Shown here in pieces: positions 1 to 7,645 of a stretch of DNA of 11,039 bases. The translations under genes and the position numbers were made by a program. The notes under the pieces were generated by a model that had not been told where the DNA came from, did no database searches, and saw nothing but the letters and a program-made list of their open reading frames with translations. Origin of the DNA: Kiritimatiellia bacterium (GTDB lineage: Bacteria; Verrucomicrobiota; Kiritimatiellia; RFP12; UBA1067); the NCBI GenBank assembly GCA_024405255.1, contig JAKSOY010000151.1, positions 1-11,039 on the forward strand. Reading direction: 5' to 3'. The first letter of the stretch is position 1. Every line of letters starts with the position of its first letter.

Positions 1-638
1 AGGAACGCGGCGTGCACATCATCACGATCGAAGACCCGATCGAATTCTACCACACGTCGAAGAAGTCGCTCGTGACACAGCGTGAAGTCGGCGCCGATGT
101 GCCGAGCTTCGCGGAAGCCATTCGCCGCGCCTTGCGTCAGGACCCTGACGTCATCCTCGTCGGTGAAATGCGTGACCTTGAAACGATCGGCGCGGCCATC
201 ACCGCCGCTGAAACGGGCCACTTGGTGTTCGGCACCTTGCACACGACCGGTGCGGCGGAAACGATCGACCGTATCGTGGACGCGTTCCCGACCGATCAGC
301 AGGAACAGGTGCGTACGCAGCTCTCCGTGGGTCTGCAGGCCGTTATCTCGCAGATCCTGCTGCCGCGGCTCGGTCCGGACGGTCAGGTTCACGGCCGTAT
401 CGCCGCATTCGAAATCATGCTTGCGACGCCGTCCATTCGCAGCCGTATCCGCGACAACAAGACATTCCAGATCCGCTCGGACATCCAGACCGGTGCGAAG
501 TTCGGCATGGTCACGCTCGACTCGTGCTTGATGGGACACTACCGCAACGGACTCATCTCGTACGACGAACTCATCACGAAGTCGCAGGACCCGGATACCG
601 TCGTCGCCAAGCTTAAGGAAGAAATGGGGCAGCAGTAA
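1..638 (+). CDS. pilT: Type IV pilus retraction ATPase PilT, 3' part (5' end outside the window)
   Basis: Hexameric cytoplasmic ATPase that powers pilus retraction. The frame is open from base 3 and reads ERG before [14 protein letters not shown], which is the PilT Asp-box region, so the GTG at 12 is an internal codon. The Walker A part lies off the window to the left. Visible are the Walker B segment [12 protein letters not shown], the His-box segment [14 protein letters not shown], the PilT-typical stretch [19 protein letters not shown], and a C-terminal part ending [15 protein letters not shown] then [10 protein letters not shown]. The QTGAK..GM..LD pattern and the lack of a tetracysteine zinc site separate PilT from PilB/GspE. 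The TAA at 636-638 shares its last A with the ATG of the next gene, which implies translational coupling. PilT against its close paralogue PilU cannot be settled from this half. Confidence 0.93.
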   Translation, partial: ERGVHIITIEDPIEFYHTSKKSLVTQREVGADVPSFAEAIRRALRQDPDVILVGEMRDLETIGAAITAAETGHLVFGTLHTTGAAETIDRIVDAFPTDQQEQVRTQLSVGLQAVISQILLPRLGPDGQVHGRIAAFEIMLATPSIRSRIRDNKTFQIRSDIQTGAKFGMVTLDSCLMGHYRNGLISYDELITKSQDPDTVVAKLKEEMGQQ

Positions 639-2338
639 TGGCCGAACAATTCGATCCGCTTCTTGACCTGCTGGTTCGCAACGGCGTTCTTGACGAAGCC
701 GGTGTGCAGTCGGTCCGCGATGAACAGGCGAACAACGCCGGCAAGACGTCGCGCGAAATCATCGTCAACGGGAACTACCTCGACGAGGATTCCCTGCTGA
801 GCATGATGGCCGCCTACCAGGGCTGCGAGGTCGTCGACCTTGCGTCGATGGAACTCGGCGACGATACGGTCAACGCGATTCCCGCCTCGATTGCGCGCAT
901 GTACAGCGTGCTGTGCGTGGGTGCGGATGACACGTCCGTGACGCTTGCGACATCGAACCTTGTCGACCCGCGCGTGTCCGACGAAGTGGCGTTCTCCCTC
1001 TCGAAGGAAGTGCGCTTCGTCATGGCGCGCGAAAAGGACCTGGCCGACCGCATCTCCCAGCACTACGGCGATGCAAGCGATTCCGTGGCCGACGTGCTCA
1101 AGAACCTCGGCGAGGACATGGGCGGCGACGAGTCGCTGAAGAGCGACCCGAATGACGTGGCGGCGCTTGAAGGTGCCGCGAACAACAACGCCGTCGTCAA
1201 GTTCGTGAACATGATCTTGTACCAAGGCGTCGTCGACCGCGCGGCCGATATTCATATCGAGCCGTTCGAGCACGACTTCAAGATCCGCTACCGCGTGGAC
1301 GGCGCTCTGTACGAAGTGAAGGCCCCGGATGTCTCGATGGCGCCGGCCATCATTTCGCGTGTGAAGATCATGGCGAACCTCAACATCGCCGAACGCCGCA
1401 TCCCGCAGGACGGACGTATCGCGATCAATGTTGCGGGCCGTCCCGTCGACCTTCGTGTGAGTTGCCTGCCGACCTCCCACGGCGAGTCGGTGGTTATGCG
1501 TATTCTCGACCAGAGCGCGACGTCGCTCGACCTTGAAAACGTCGGTCTGCCGGAAGACGTGTACGAACAGATCACGATGGACATCGAAAAGCCGAACGGC
1601 ATCATCGTCGTGACGGGCCCGACGGGTTCCGGTAAGACGACGACGCTCTATTCGGTGCTGCGTCGTATCAACACGGTCGACTCGAAGCTGCTGACGGCCG
1701 AGGAACCTGTCGAATACGACATGGAAGGCATCGTGCAGGTGCCGATCAACCATGAAGTGGGCAACACGTTCGCGAAGGTGCTGCGCGCCTTCCTGCGTCA
1801 AGACCCCGACATCATCATGGTCGGCGAAATTCGTGACTTGGAAACGGCTGAAATCGCCATTCAGGCTGCATTGACAGGCCACTTGGTGTTCTCGACCTTG
1901 CACACGAACGACGCCGCCGGCGCCGTGATGCGTTTCGTCGATATGAACGTCGCTCCGTACATGGTGGCCTCCACGCTTGAAGCGGTGCTCGGTCAGCGTC
2001 TGTTGCGTACCTGCTGCAAGGAGTGCAAGCAGCCGTACGAGCCGGACGACGAAACACTCGACCGCATCAACCTGCAGCGCGACCAGATCGGTGGACGTCC
2101 GTTCTACTTCGGCAAGGGCTGCAAGACCTGCAACGGTACGGGCTACAAGGGTCGTAAGGCGATTTTCGAATACCTCCGCGTGTCGAACCCGATTCGCGAG
2201 CTCATCAACGCGCGTTCTCCGACGCTGATCATCCGTGAAAAGGCCCGTGAACTCGGCATGCGTACGATGCGTGAAGACGGCGTGCGCGCGATTCTCGACG
2301 GTTATACGACGGTGGACGAGGTCTTGCGCTACACCTGA
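638..2338 (+). CDS. pilB: Type IV pilus assembly ATPase PilB (GspE/PulE family)
   Basis: Cytoplasmic motor ATPase for pilus extension, 566 residues, the normal full length for PilB/GspE. Residues 1 to about 150 look like the N-terminal MshEN-type domain that precedes the motor core. The core carries Walker A GPTGSGKTT (residues 327-335, Lys333), an Asp-box region TAEEPVEYD, Walker B DPDIIMVGEIRD (389-400) and His-box TGHLVFSTLHTND. A tetracysteine zinc site is present as C460xxC463 and C495xxC498, a mark of PilB/GspE rather than PilT. The Asp box has EE where ED is usual, a conservative change. The start ATG overlaps the pilT stop (TAATG) and the TGA overlaps the next possible ATG (TGATG). 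Pairing with pilT favours a type IV pilus role; a type II secretion GspE is the alternative. Confidence 0.93.
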   Translation: MAEQFDPLLDLLVRNGVLDEAGVQSVRDEQANNAGKTSREIIVNGNYLDEDSLLSMMAAYQGCEVVDLASMELGDDTVNAIPASIARMYSVLCVGADDTSVTLATSNLVDPRVSDEVAFSLSKEVRFVMAREKDLADRISQHYGDASDSVADVLKNLGEDMGGDESLKSDPNDVAALEGAANNNAVVKFVNMILYQGVVDRAADIHIEPFEHDFKIRYRVDGALYEVKAPDVSMAPAIISRVKIMANLNIAERRIPQDGRIAINVAGRPVDLRVSCLPTSHGESVVMRILDQSATSLDLENVGLPEDVYEQITMDIEKPNGIIVVTGPTGSGKTTTLYSVLRRINTVDSKLLTAEEPVEYDMEGIVQVPINHEVGNTFAKVLRAFLRQDPDIIMVGEIRDLETAEIAIQAALTGHLVFSTLHTNDAAGAVMRFVDMNVAPYMVASTLEAVLGQRLLRTCCKECKQPYEPDDETLDRINLQRDQIGGRPFYFGKGCKTCNGTGYKGRKAIFEYLRVSNPIRELINARSPTLIIREKARELGMRTMREDGVRAILDGYTTVDEVLRYT

Positions 2339-2349
2339 TGGAGACGTCG

Positions 2350-2829
2350 ATGCCTACTTTGCGCGCGGCGACGCTCCACGACGCCGAGAAAATCCACGCG
2401 CTCATCCATCTGCACCGCGACGAACTCGTGCCGCGGCCGATGGGTAACATTGTTGAGCATATCGACCGTTTCCTCGTTGCGGAATGCGACGGGGAAATGG
2501 TCGGTTGCGCGGCCTACCAGATTTGGCCGGAAATCGGCGATCCGCTCAAGGCGACGGTGGAAGTGCAGAGCGTGGCGGTGCGTCTTCCGTATCGTCGCCG
2601 CGGGATCGGGCGTCTGCTCGTCAACGGCGTCATCGAGAAGGTGCGTCCGTTCAATCCCTGTGAAATCCTCGTCCTGACGCTCACGCCGGCGTTCTTCGAG
2701 TCGCTCGGCTTCCAGGAGACGCCGAAGACGCACATCATGCACAAACTCTATTCGGGCTGCATCAACTGTACCAAGCACGCAAACCCGTTCACCTGCCCCG
2801 AACGCGCCATGTCGCTTCGCTTGGCGTAA
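2350..2829 (+). CDS. GNAT N-acetyltransferase, N-acetylglutamate synthase (ArgA)-like
   Basis: Probable acetyl-CoA-dependent N-acetyltransferase of 159 residues. Numbered from the upstream ATG at 2338, the acetyl-CoA loop is RRRGIG (86-91) after the strand VEVQSVAV, followed by LTLTPAFFESLGF, the usual GNAT motif B end. The tail HKLYSGCINCTKHANPFTC resembles the end of stand-alone ArgA/NAGS-type GNAT proteins, so acetylation of glutamate for arginine synthesis is a reasonable guess; substrate cannot be proved. I start at 2350 because GGAG (2340-2343) sits 6 nt upstream and MPTLRAATLHD is a standard GNAT opening. The ATG at 2338 overlaps the pilB stop and would add four residues. It is the last gene of the pilT-pilB string, an odd partner for pilus motors. 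Cysteines 141, 144 and 153 could form a small metal or disulfide site (inference). Confidence 0.85.
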   Translation: MPTLRAATLHDAEKIHALIHLHRDELVPRPMGNIVEHIDRFLVAECDGEMVGCAAYQIWPEIGDPLKATVEVQSVAVRLPYRRRGIGRLLVNGVIEKVRPFNPCEILVLTLTPAFFESLGFQETPKTHIMHKLYSGCINCTKHANPFTCPERAMSLRLA

Positions 2830-2844
2830 GAAGCCGCTGGTTCG

Positions 2845-2961
2845 GATTGTTCGATTGTTCAGATTGTTCGATTGTTCGATTGTTCGGATTGTTCGATTGT
2901 TCAGATTGTTCGATTGTTCAGATTGTTCGATTGTTCGGATTGTTCGATTGTCGGGATTGTT
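2845..2961. repeat. Tandem GATTGTTC repeat array
   Basis: Twelve exact GATTGTTC octamers begin at 2845, 2853, 2862, 2870, 2878, 2887, 2895, 2904, 2912, 2921, 2929 and 2938, followed by two decayed units at 2946 and 2955. Start-to-start distances are 8 or 9 bp, mostly alternating, because many second copies carry one extra A or G. The working unit is therefore a 17-bp dimer, GATTGTTCGATTGTTC plus A or G. The array fills most of the 176-bp gap between the acetyltransferase stop and the lipoprotein gene, and ends 9 bp before the proposed -35 box. There are no unique spacers, so it is not CRISPR. A regulator-binding array, a slippage-prone tuning tract and a dispersed genomic repeat are all possible. 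Confidence 0.95.
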
Positions 2962-2970
2962 ATCGTTGCC

Positions 2971-2999
2971 TTTACTCGGTTTCGGGTTTGTGGTAGAAT
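2971..2999 (+). promoter_or_regulatory. Sigma70-like promoter of the lipoprotein/toroid unit
   Basis: TTTACT (2971-2976) and TAGAAT (2994-2999) are separated by exactly 17 bp and match the consensus hexamers at 4/6 and 5/6. The -10 box ends 6 bp before the ATG at 3006, so transcription would start at or almost on the start codon, giving a leaderless or nearly leaderless mRNA. An alternative -35, TTGCCT at 2966-2971, would need a 22-bp spacer. The repeat array lies just upstream. Confidence 0.6.
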
Positions 3000-3005
3000 A
3001 GGGGC

Positions 3006-5288
3006 ATGAAGAAAACGATTTTTTGTCTGTTGTTCGGTCTCGTGCTGTCGGGTTGCGGGACGAAGGAAAATGTCGCGCCGATTCCGCACGCGCCGGCTGC
3101 CGGCGAGGTGAAGCTGTTGGAGGGCTGGACGGCGTTGACAAATGCGGTCGCGGTGAAGACCGTTTTCCGCGAGGACGAAAAAATCTCCCCTGTCAAATTC
3201 CTCCAGCCGGGCGTGGTCGAGCTGTCCGTCGACTTTTCGGGCGCGAAGCCGGCGGCGCGTGCGAATTGGGACCTCTCCCTGCCCTGCAATCTCGTGGAGT
3301 ATGAAGGGATCCAATTCGACTTCTACTGCGACGATCTCGACCAGTTCTCGAATTTCAGCTGCTATTTCAAAAGCGGAGACGGCTGGTATCACGGCTCGTT
3401 CGAAGCCGAGGACAGCGGTCAGTGGCAGCGCGTGCGCGTCTGGCGTTCGCAAGTTCAGTCGGAAGGGAAGGCCGGCGGATGGGACCAAATCAAAAAGATC
3501 CGCATTTCCGGCTGGCGGGCCGGTACGAAGAAGTTTCGTTGCGCGATTGCGAATGTCGCCTATCTCGGTGGCGGCAAGCCCGAGGCGCTGGTCGTCTATT
3601 CGGCTTCCCTCACAGAGAAAAACAAGAGCAAGGACTATCTGTACTTCGCCGACCGCATGGCCGGTTCGCTCCGTTCGCTAGGCATCGTGACACGTGTTGT
3701 CGGCGACACCGAACTGACCGCCGATGTGTTCCGTGATGTGTCGGTGGTGGTTTTGCCGTACAATCCGTCGTTCCCGCCGGAAAAGGTTGTGCTGTTGGCG
3801 GACTATGTGGCGCAGGGGGGACGATTCCTCGCGGGCTACTCGCAGGCGCAGGCGGTGACGGATCTGCTGGGGGTCAAGTTCGAGAAGCGGATGTATCCCC
3901 AGAAGGACAGCGGCGCGGCGATTGCCGGTTTCCTCAAGACGGACAAGGCGCTCAAGGGCCAGCCGGACTTTGCGCCGCAGGCCTCATGGATGACGCGAGT
4001 GCCGCAGCGCCAGCCGGGAGTGGATGTCGTGGCCGAATGGGCGACGGCGGGAAACAAGTCCCTCGGCTTGCCGGCGCTTGTTCGAACCTCGCGCGGACTC
4101 TTCATGAGCCATGTGTGGCTGGGCGGGATGGATGCCGCCAGTTCTGCGCTGATGCGCGCCATCGTGAGCGACCTCTCGCCGTCGTTGGGTACGCGCTTGG
4201 CGAAGCTTGTGGAGGAAGAGAAGGCGCGCGCCGAGCAGGTCAAGGCCTGGATGGCGGATCGTCCGTCGAAGGCGGGCGAACGCCGGGCGATCTGGTGCCA
4301 TACGGCCTATGGACTGGGCGGTGGACACGATTGGGATTCCTCCGTCAAGTTGATCAAGGAAAACGGTTTCAATATGCTCATCCCCAATCTATGTTGGGGC
4401 GGTGTCGCATTCTATGCGTCTTCGGTTTTGCCCCAGGCCGCGTCGGTCGCGACGAAGGGCGATGCCTTCGAACAATGCAAGGCGGCCTGTCGGAAGTACG
4501 GTGTGGAAATGCACGTCTGGAAAGTGTGCTGGAATATGGGCCGATACACTTCGGCGGAATATGTTAAAAAGATGCATGAGGCGGGACGCACCCAGTATGA
4601 TGCAAAGGGCGTCGAAAAGGAGCGCTGGCTTTGTCCGTCCCATCCCGAGAACCAGAAATTGGAAATCGAGTCGATGGTCGAGTTGGCGAAGAAGGGCCCG
4701 GACGGCATTCACTTCGACTACATCCGCTATCCGAGCGAGGACTACTGCTATTGCGCCGGTTGCCGTGCGCGTTTCGAAGCACAGCTTGGGACGAAGGTCG
4801 AGAATTGGCCGGCGGATGTGAAGGACGAGAAAAAGCTGCGCGACGCCTGGAGGGCTTTCCGCGTGGCGAACATTACGTACGTGGTGTCGAATGTCGCCGT
4901 GCGTGTGCGCAAGGAGGCGCCAGGGGTGAAGATTTCGGCAGCGTTGTTCCGGAATCCGCAGTCCGATCCGCATACGATCGCGCAGGACTGGGCATCTTGG
5001 TGCCAGGCGGGGTATCTCGACTTCGCGTGCAATATGGACTACGTCAATTCGACGCCGCTTTTCCGCGGCGCCGTCAAGTCGCAGCTTCCGGCCGTGGGGA
5101 AGGTGCCGCTCTATCCCGGCATCGGTCTTTCGTGCTGGCCGAACGACAGCCGCGATGCAGAACGTCTCGCGAAGCAGATTCAGGCGGCCCGCGATCTTGG
5201 CACGCACGGGTTCACCGTGTTCGCCCTTGACCGCCGAGCGGAGCAGGTGCTGCCGCTCTTGCGCCTTGGTGTCACGAAGGAAGATTGA
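3006..5288 (+). CDS. Secreted lipoprotein with ThuA/GATase-like and GHL10-like (DUF187) hydrolase domains
   Basis: Predicted outer-membrane lipoprotein of 760 residues, probably acting on a carbohydrate. The signal peptide ends in lipobox LSGC with Cys17 as the lipidation site; the next residues are Gly-Thr rather than Asp. Residues about 35-193 look like an all-beta, carbohydrate-binding-like sandwich. About 194-390 look like a Rossmann-type ThuA/class I GATase-like domain (ALVVYSAS, then SVVVLPYNP and YVAQGGRFLAGY). After a charged linker, about 426-755 resemble the GHL10 glycosidase-like TIM barrel: RRAIWCHTAYG opens it and GIHFDYIRYP follows, with Asp571 a candidate catalytic acid. The next motif is CYCAGC (581-586). 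The start is fixed by the signal peptide; AGGGG at 3000-3004 lies only one base from the ATG, too close for normal ribosome binding. Substrate unknown; domain limits are estimates. Confidence 0.85.
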   Translation: MKKTIFCLLFGLVLSGCGTKENVAPIPHAPAAGEVKLLEGWTALTNAVAVKTVFREDEKISPVKFLQPGVVELSVDFSGAKPAARANWDLSLPCNLVEYEGIQFDFYCDDLDQFSNFSCYFKSGDGWYHGSFEAEDSGQWQRVRVWRSQVQSEGKAGGWDQIKKIRISGWRAGTKKFRCAIANVAYLGGGKPEALVVYSASLTEKNKSKDYLYFADRMAGSLRSLGIVTRVVGDTELTADVFRDVSVVVLPYNPSFPPEKVVLLADYVAQGGRFLAGYSQAQAVTDLLGVKFEKRMYPQKDSGAAIAGFLKTDKALKGQPDFAPQASWMTRVPQRQPGVDVVAEWATAGNKSLGLPALVRTSRGLFMSHVWLGGMDAASSALMRAIVSDLSPSLGTRLAKLVEEEKARAEQVKAWMADRPSKAGERRAIWCHTAYGLGGGHDWDSSVKLIKENGFNMLIPNLCWGGVAFYASSVLPQAASVATKGDAFEQCKAACRKYGVEMHVWKVCWNMGRYTSAEYVKKMHEAGRTQYDAKGVEKERWLCPSHPENQKLEIESMVELAKKGPDGIHFDYIRYPSEDYCYCAGCRARFEAQLGTKVENWPADVKDEKKLRDAWRAFRVANITYVVSNVAVRVRKEAPGVKISAALFRNPQSDPHTIAQDWASWCQAGYLDFACNMDYVNSTPLFRGAVKSQLPAVGKVPLYPGIGLSCWPNDSRDAERLAKQIQAARDLGTHGFTVFALDRRAEQVLPLLRLGVTKED

Positions 5289-5290
5289 AA

Positions 5291-7645
5291 ATGAAAAAGA
5301 TTGGACTCGGTCTAGTGGCGTTGGCGAGTGTGCTGGCGTTGTGGGGCGGCGAAGCGAAGGTCGACTATGCGCAGCTCGCGGAGGGGGCCTTTCGCAGTAC
5401 GGTGAGGAATGCCGAGACGCATGACCGGAATCTCGGTTCGATTCGCCTGTTTCAGACGGCGCTCCATTTTTGCCGTGCCAGACGCCATCTCGACAAGCTG
5501 GATCTGCTTTTCGATGTGGCGGCAGAAATGCAGGACCGCGACGAGACGAGCCGCGGTTGCGGCAACTTCCGCTGGACTTGGCGTGACGGTTTTGTCATGG
5601 ACTACAATGCCGTCGATTTCTGCATGGAAGCGGGATCGCTGATCGCCCGCGACCATCTGGATGCCCTCACGCCGTCCCAGCGTACGAAGTTCAAGACGCT
5701 GATCGACTGGTCGATTCGCGGCTGCCTGAACCACCGTGTGCGCGATGCCTACACAAACATCGCCCTGATGAATGCCGTGAACCTCATTCTGCTTGGCGAG
5801 GCCTGCAACCAGAAGGAGGCGTTCGCCGAGGGTGTGCGCCGCCTTGATGCGTTTATGCTGAATACGCGGTTGTTCGGCATCTGCGAATATGCGAGTCCAA
5901 CCTATACCGGCGTCGATCTGAACAACTTGCATCGCCTCCATGCCAATGTGCGCGATGCCGGCGTGAAGGACAAGGCGACGCGCCTCTTGCGTCTCTTTTG
6001 GACGGATCTTGCCGTCAGTTCGTTTGCGGGCGCGGGACGATTGGGCGGTCCGCACAGCCGCGACTACGACTACCTCTATGGCCTGGGCGGTGTCGCGTCC
6101 TATCTGCGTCAAAGCGGACTTGTTCCGTCTTCAGTTCCACGCGAATCGGTCTTCGTCGACTATGCGGTCGACGACTGGCGCATCGACGACGAGATCCGTG
6201 CGTGGGGCAAGACCGTGCCGCGTCTTGTTGAAGACATCTGGGGCGAAGATCCGATGCAGTACCGCGTCTATTGGGCGGGTCGTCATGTGGCGCTCGGTGT
6301 GGCCGGGGCGAACTACTGGAATATGGATATCCCGCTGGCCGTGGATTTCGCCTCGTCGAATCTGCTCGTACGCGGCTACTTCATTGCAGATGGCCGACGC
6401 GATCCCTATGGACGCAAGAAGATTCCCGAAGGAACGGGTCCGCATCAGAAGACGCTCCATTTGCATCCGTTCTGGGCGGGGGCGCAGCGTACGCGCGATG
6501 CGCTGGGTCTTGTCGCGTACCATGCGGCGGATATCCCGCCGGAAACGCCCACGCTGGAATCGCACTTCGTCTTTCCGAGCGAGGTGGATGAAATCCTTGT
6601 CGATGGAGAACGGGTGACGCTTGCCGAAGGACAGCCGTTCGCGCGCGAACTGGCGCCGACGGCTACGCTTGTCGTGCGTAAGGGCGGGGGTGCGTTCGGT
6701 GTGCGCGTGGTGTGGGCGCGTGGCATTGCTGAAGGGAAGGCGAAGGTGGCGCTCGTGTGGGATGCGCTCAAGGGCGTGCCGGCCTGTCGTTTGACCGTCG
6801 CGCATCATGACTTCTGGGGAGCTGCGGCGGATGACGAACGCGTGCCGCGTCCTGGGGCTGCCTTCTGGGTGCGCGTGTGCGACGAGGCGGCGGAGCCGAC
6901 GAAGTTCGCGGCCTTCGGGGAGACCTTCCGTCAGGCGTCCTGCCGAGTTGTGGACAAGGCGCGGAAGTCGCTGCATGTGGAGGTGGCGGGTGAGGAGGGT
7001 TCGCTCGTCCTTGAGACGGATGCGCGTTTCGCCTCGGTGAATCGCGTGGTGCCGCAGCCGCGCGGTGCCGTGCTGGCGGTGAATGGCCGCGAACTCGGCA
7101 AGGAGATTCTCGGCGAGGTGCCGGGATTCGCGGCCTACCAGGCGGAAGCCGCGATCGCGAAGAAACGTCTGGAGGAGAATCGGATGCGGTTGACCTTCAA
7201 TCGCGATCTCGTGTGGGAGGCCGAGAAGGGGTATGTCGTCAGGGGCATGCAGATCGACGCGGATGCACTCGCTTCCGGTGGTGCCTACGTGTGGGAGCCG
7301 AACGGCGTGAAGGTTTCGGGGCGGGTCTCCTGGCAAATGGATGTCGCCGATGCGGGCACCTATGCGCTGTGGGGACGCGTCTGGGCTCCGACGCCGGATG
7401 ACGATTCGTTCATCGTCGAGGTGACACGGGGCGAACACAGCAAAGTCGGTTTGCGCGGGGCGCGCATCCTTCCGCGCACGGACTGGCCGACGGGCGTCAC
7501 GAACGGCGAGTGGAAGTGGGTCAAGTTCGGACGCGATCTGAAACTGCCGAAAGGCCCCGTGGTGTTGACGGTCCATGTACGCGAAAACGGCACGAAGCTC
7601 GATCGGCTCGCACTTACGACGGAAACGGAACTCAAACTCAAGTAA
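5291..7645 (+). CDS. Exported (alpha/alpha)-toroid protein with C-terminal carbohydrate-binding-like module; putative polysaccharide lyase or hydrolase
   Basis: Predicted exported protein of 784 residues. MKKIGLGLVALASVLALWGGEA is a clear signal peptide with likely cleavage near residue 22. Residues about 25-280 are helix-rich and carry EYASPTYTGVD (199-209) and GPHSRDYDY (253-261), patterns seen in toroid proteins of the heparinase/alginate-lyase type. About 290-615 look beta-rich, as in the sandwich that follows the toroid in such lyases. About 637-780 resemble a carbohydrate-binding module, with YALWGRVWAPTPDDDSF and VRENGTKLDRL. I cannot name a CAZy family or prove catalysis. ATG 5291 has AAGGAAG (5277-5283) 7 nt upstream; a TTG at 5285 is too close to it. 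The gene starts 2 bp after the lipoprotein stop, so the two are almost surely co-expressed. Its last 8 bp overlap the convergent nuclease gene. Confidence 0.78.
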   Translation: MKKIGLGLVALASVLALWGGEAKVDYAQLAEGAFRSTVRNAETHDRNLGSIRLFQTALHFCRARRHLDKLDLLFDVAAEMQDRDETSRGCGNFRWTWRDGFVMDYNAVDFCMEAGSLIARDHLDALTPSQRTKFKTLIDWSIRGCLNHRVRDAYTNIALMNAVNLILLGEACNQKEAFAEGVRRLDAFMLNTRLFGICEYASPTYTGVDLNNLHRLHANVRDAGVKDKATRLLRLFWTDLAVSSFAGAGRLGGPHSRDYDYLYGLGGVASYLRQSGLVPSSVPRESVFVDYAVDDWRIDDEIRAWGKTVPRLVEDIWGEDPMQYRVYWAGRHVALGVAGANYWNMDIPLAVDFASSNLLVRGYFIADGRRDPYGRKKIPEGTGPHQKTLHLHPFWAGAQRTRDALGLVAYHAADIPPETPTLESHFVFPSEVDEILVDGERVTLAEGQPFARELAPTATLVVRKGGGAFGVRVVWARGIAEGKAKVALVWDALKGVPACRLTVAHHDFWGAAADDERVPRPGAAFWVRVCDEAAEPTKFAAFGETFRQASCRVVDKARKSLHVEVAGEEGSLVLETDARFASVNRVVPQPRGAVLAVNGRELGKEILGEVPGFAAYQAEAAIAKKRLEENRMRLTFNRDLVWEAEKGYVVRGMQIDADALASGGAYVWEPNGVKVSGRVSWQMDVADAGTYALWGRVWAPTPDDDSFIVEVTRGEHSKVGLRGARILPRTDWPTGVTNGEWKWVKFGRDLKLPKGPVVLTVHVRENGTKLDRLALTTETELKLK

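Noticed and set aside
539..1903. Long - strand reading frame opposite pilT/pilB
   Set aside because: It lies antisense to two clearly recognised ATPase genes, is rich in His/Arg/Asp as a reversed high-GC frame would be, and shows no domain.
2845..2961. CRISPR array
   Set aside because: Repeats are 8-9 bp and directly abut each other with no unique spacers, and no cas genes are near.
2329..3141. - strand frame across the repeat array with NNLNNRTIRTIEQS-type peptide repeats
   Set aside because: The peptide repeats only reflect the 17-bp DNA unit being read in all three frames. The frame also overlaps the acetyltransferase and lipoprotein genes antisense.
6131..7576. Long - strand frame opposite the toroid gene
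   Set aside because: The + strand frame has a signal peptide, ribosome-binding site and recognisable motifs; the reverse frame has only Arg/His-rich composition.
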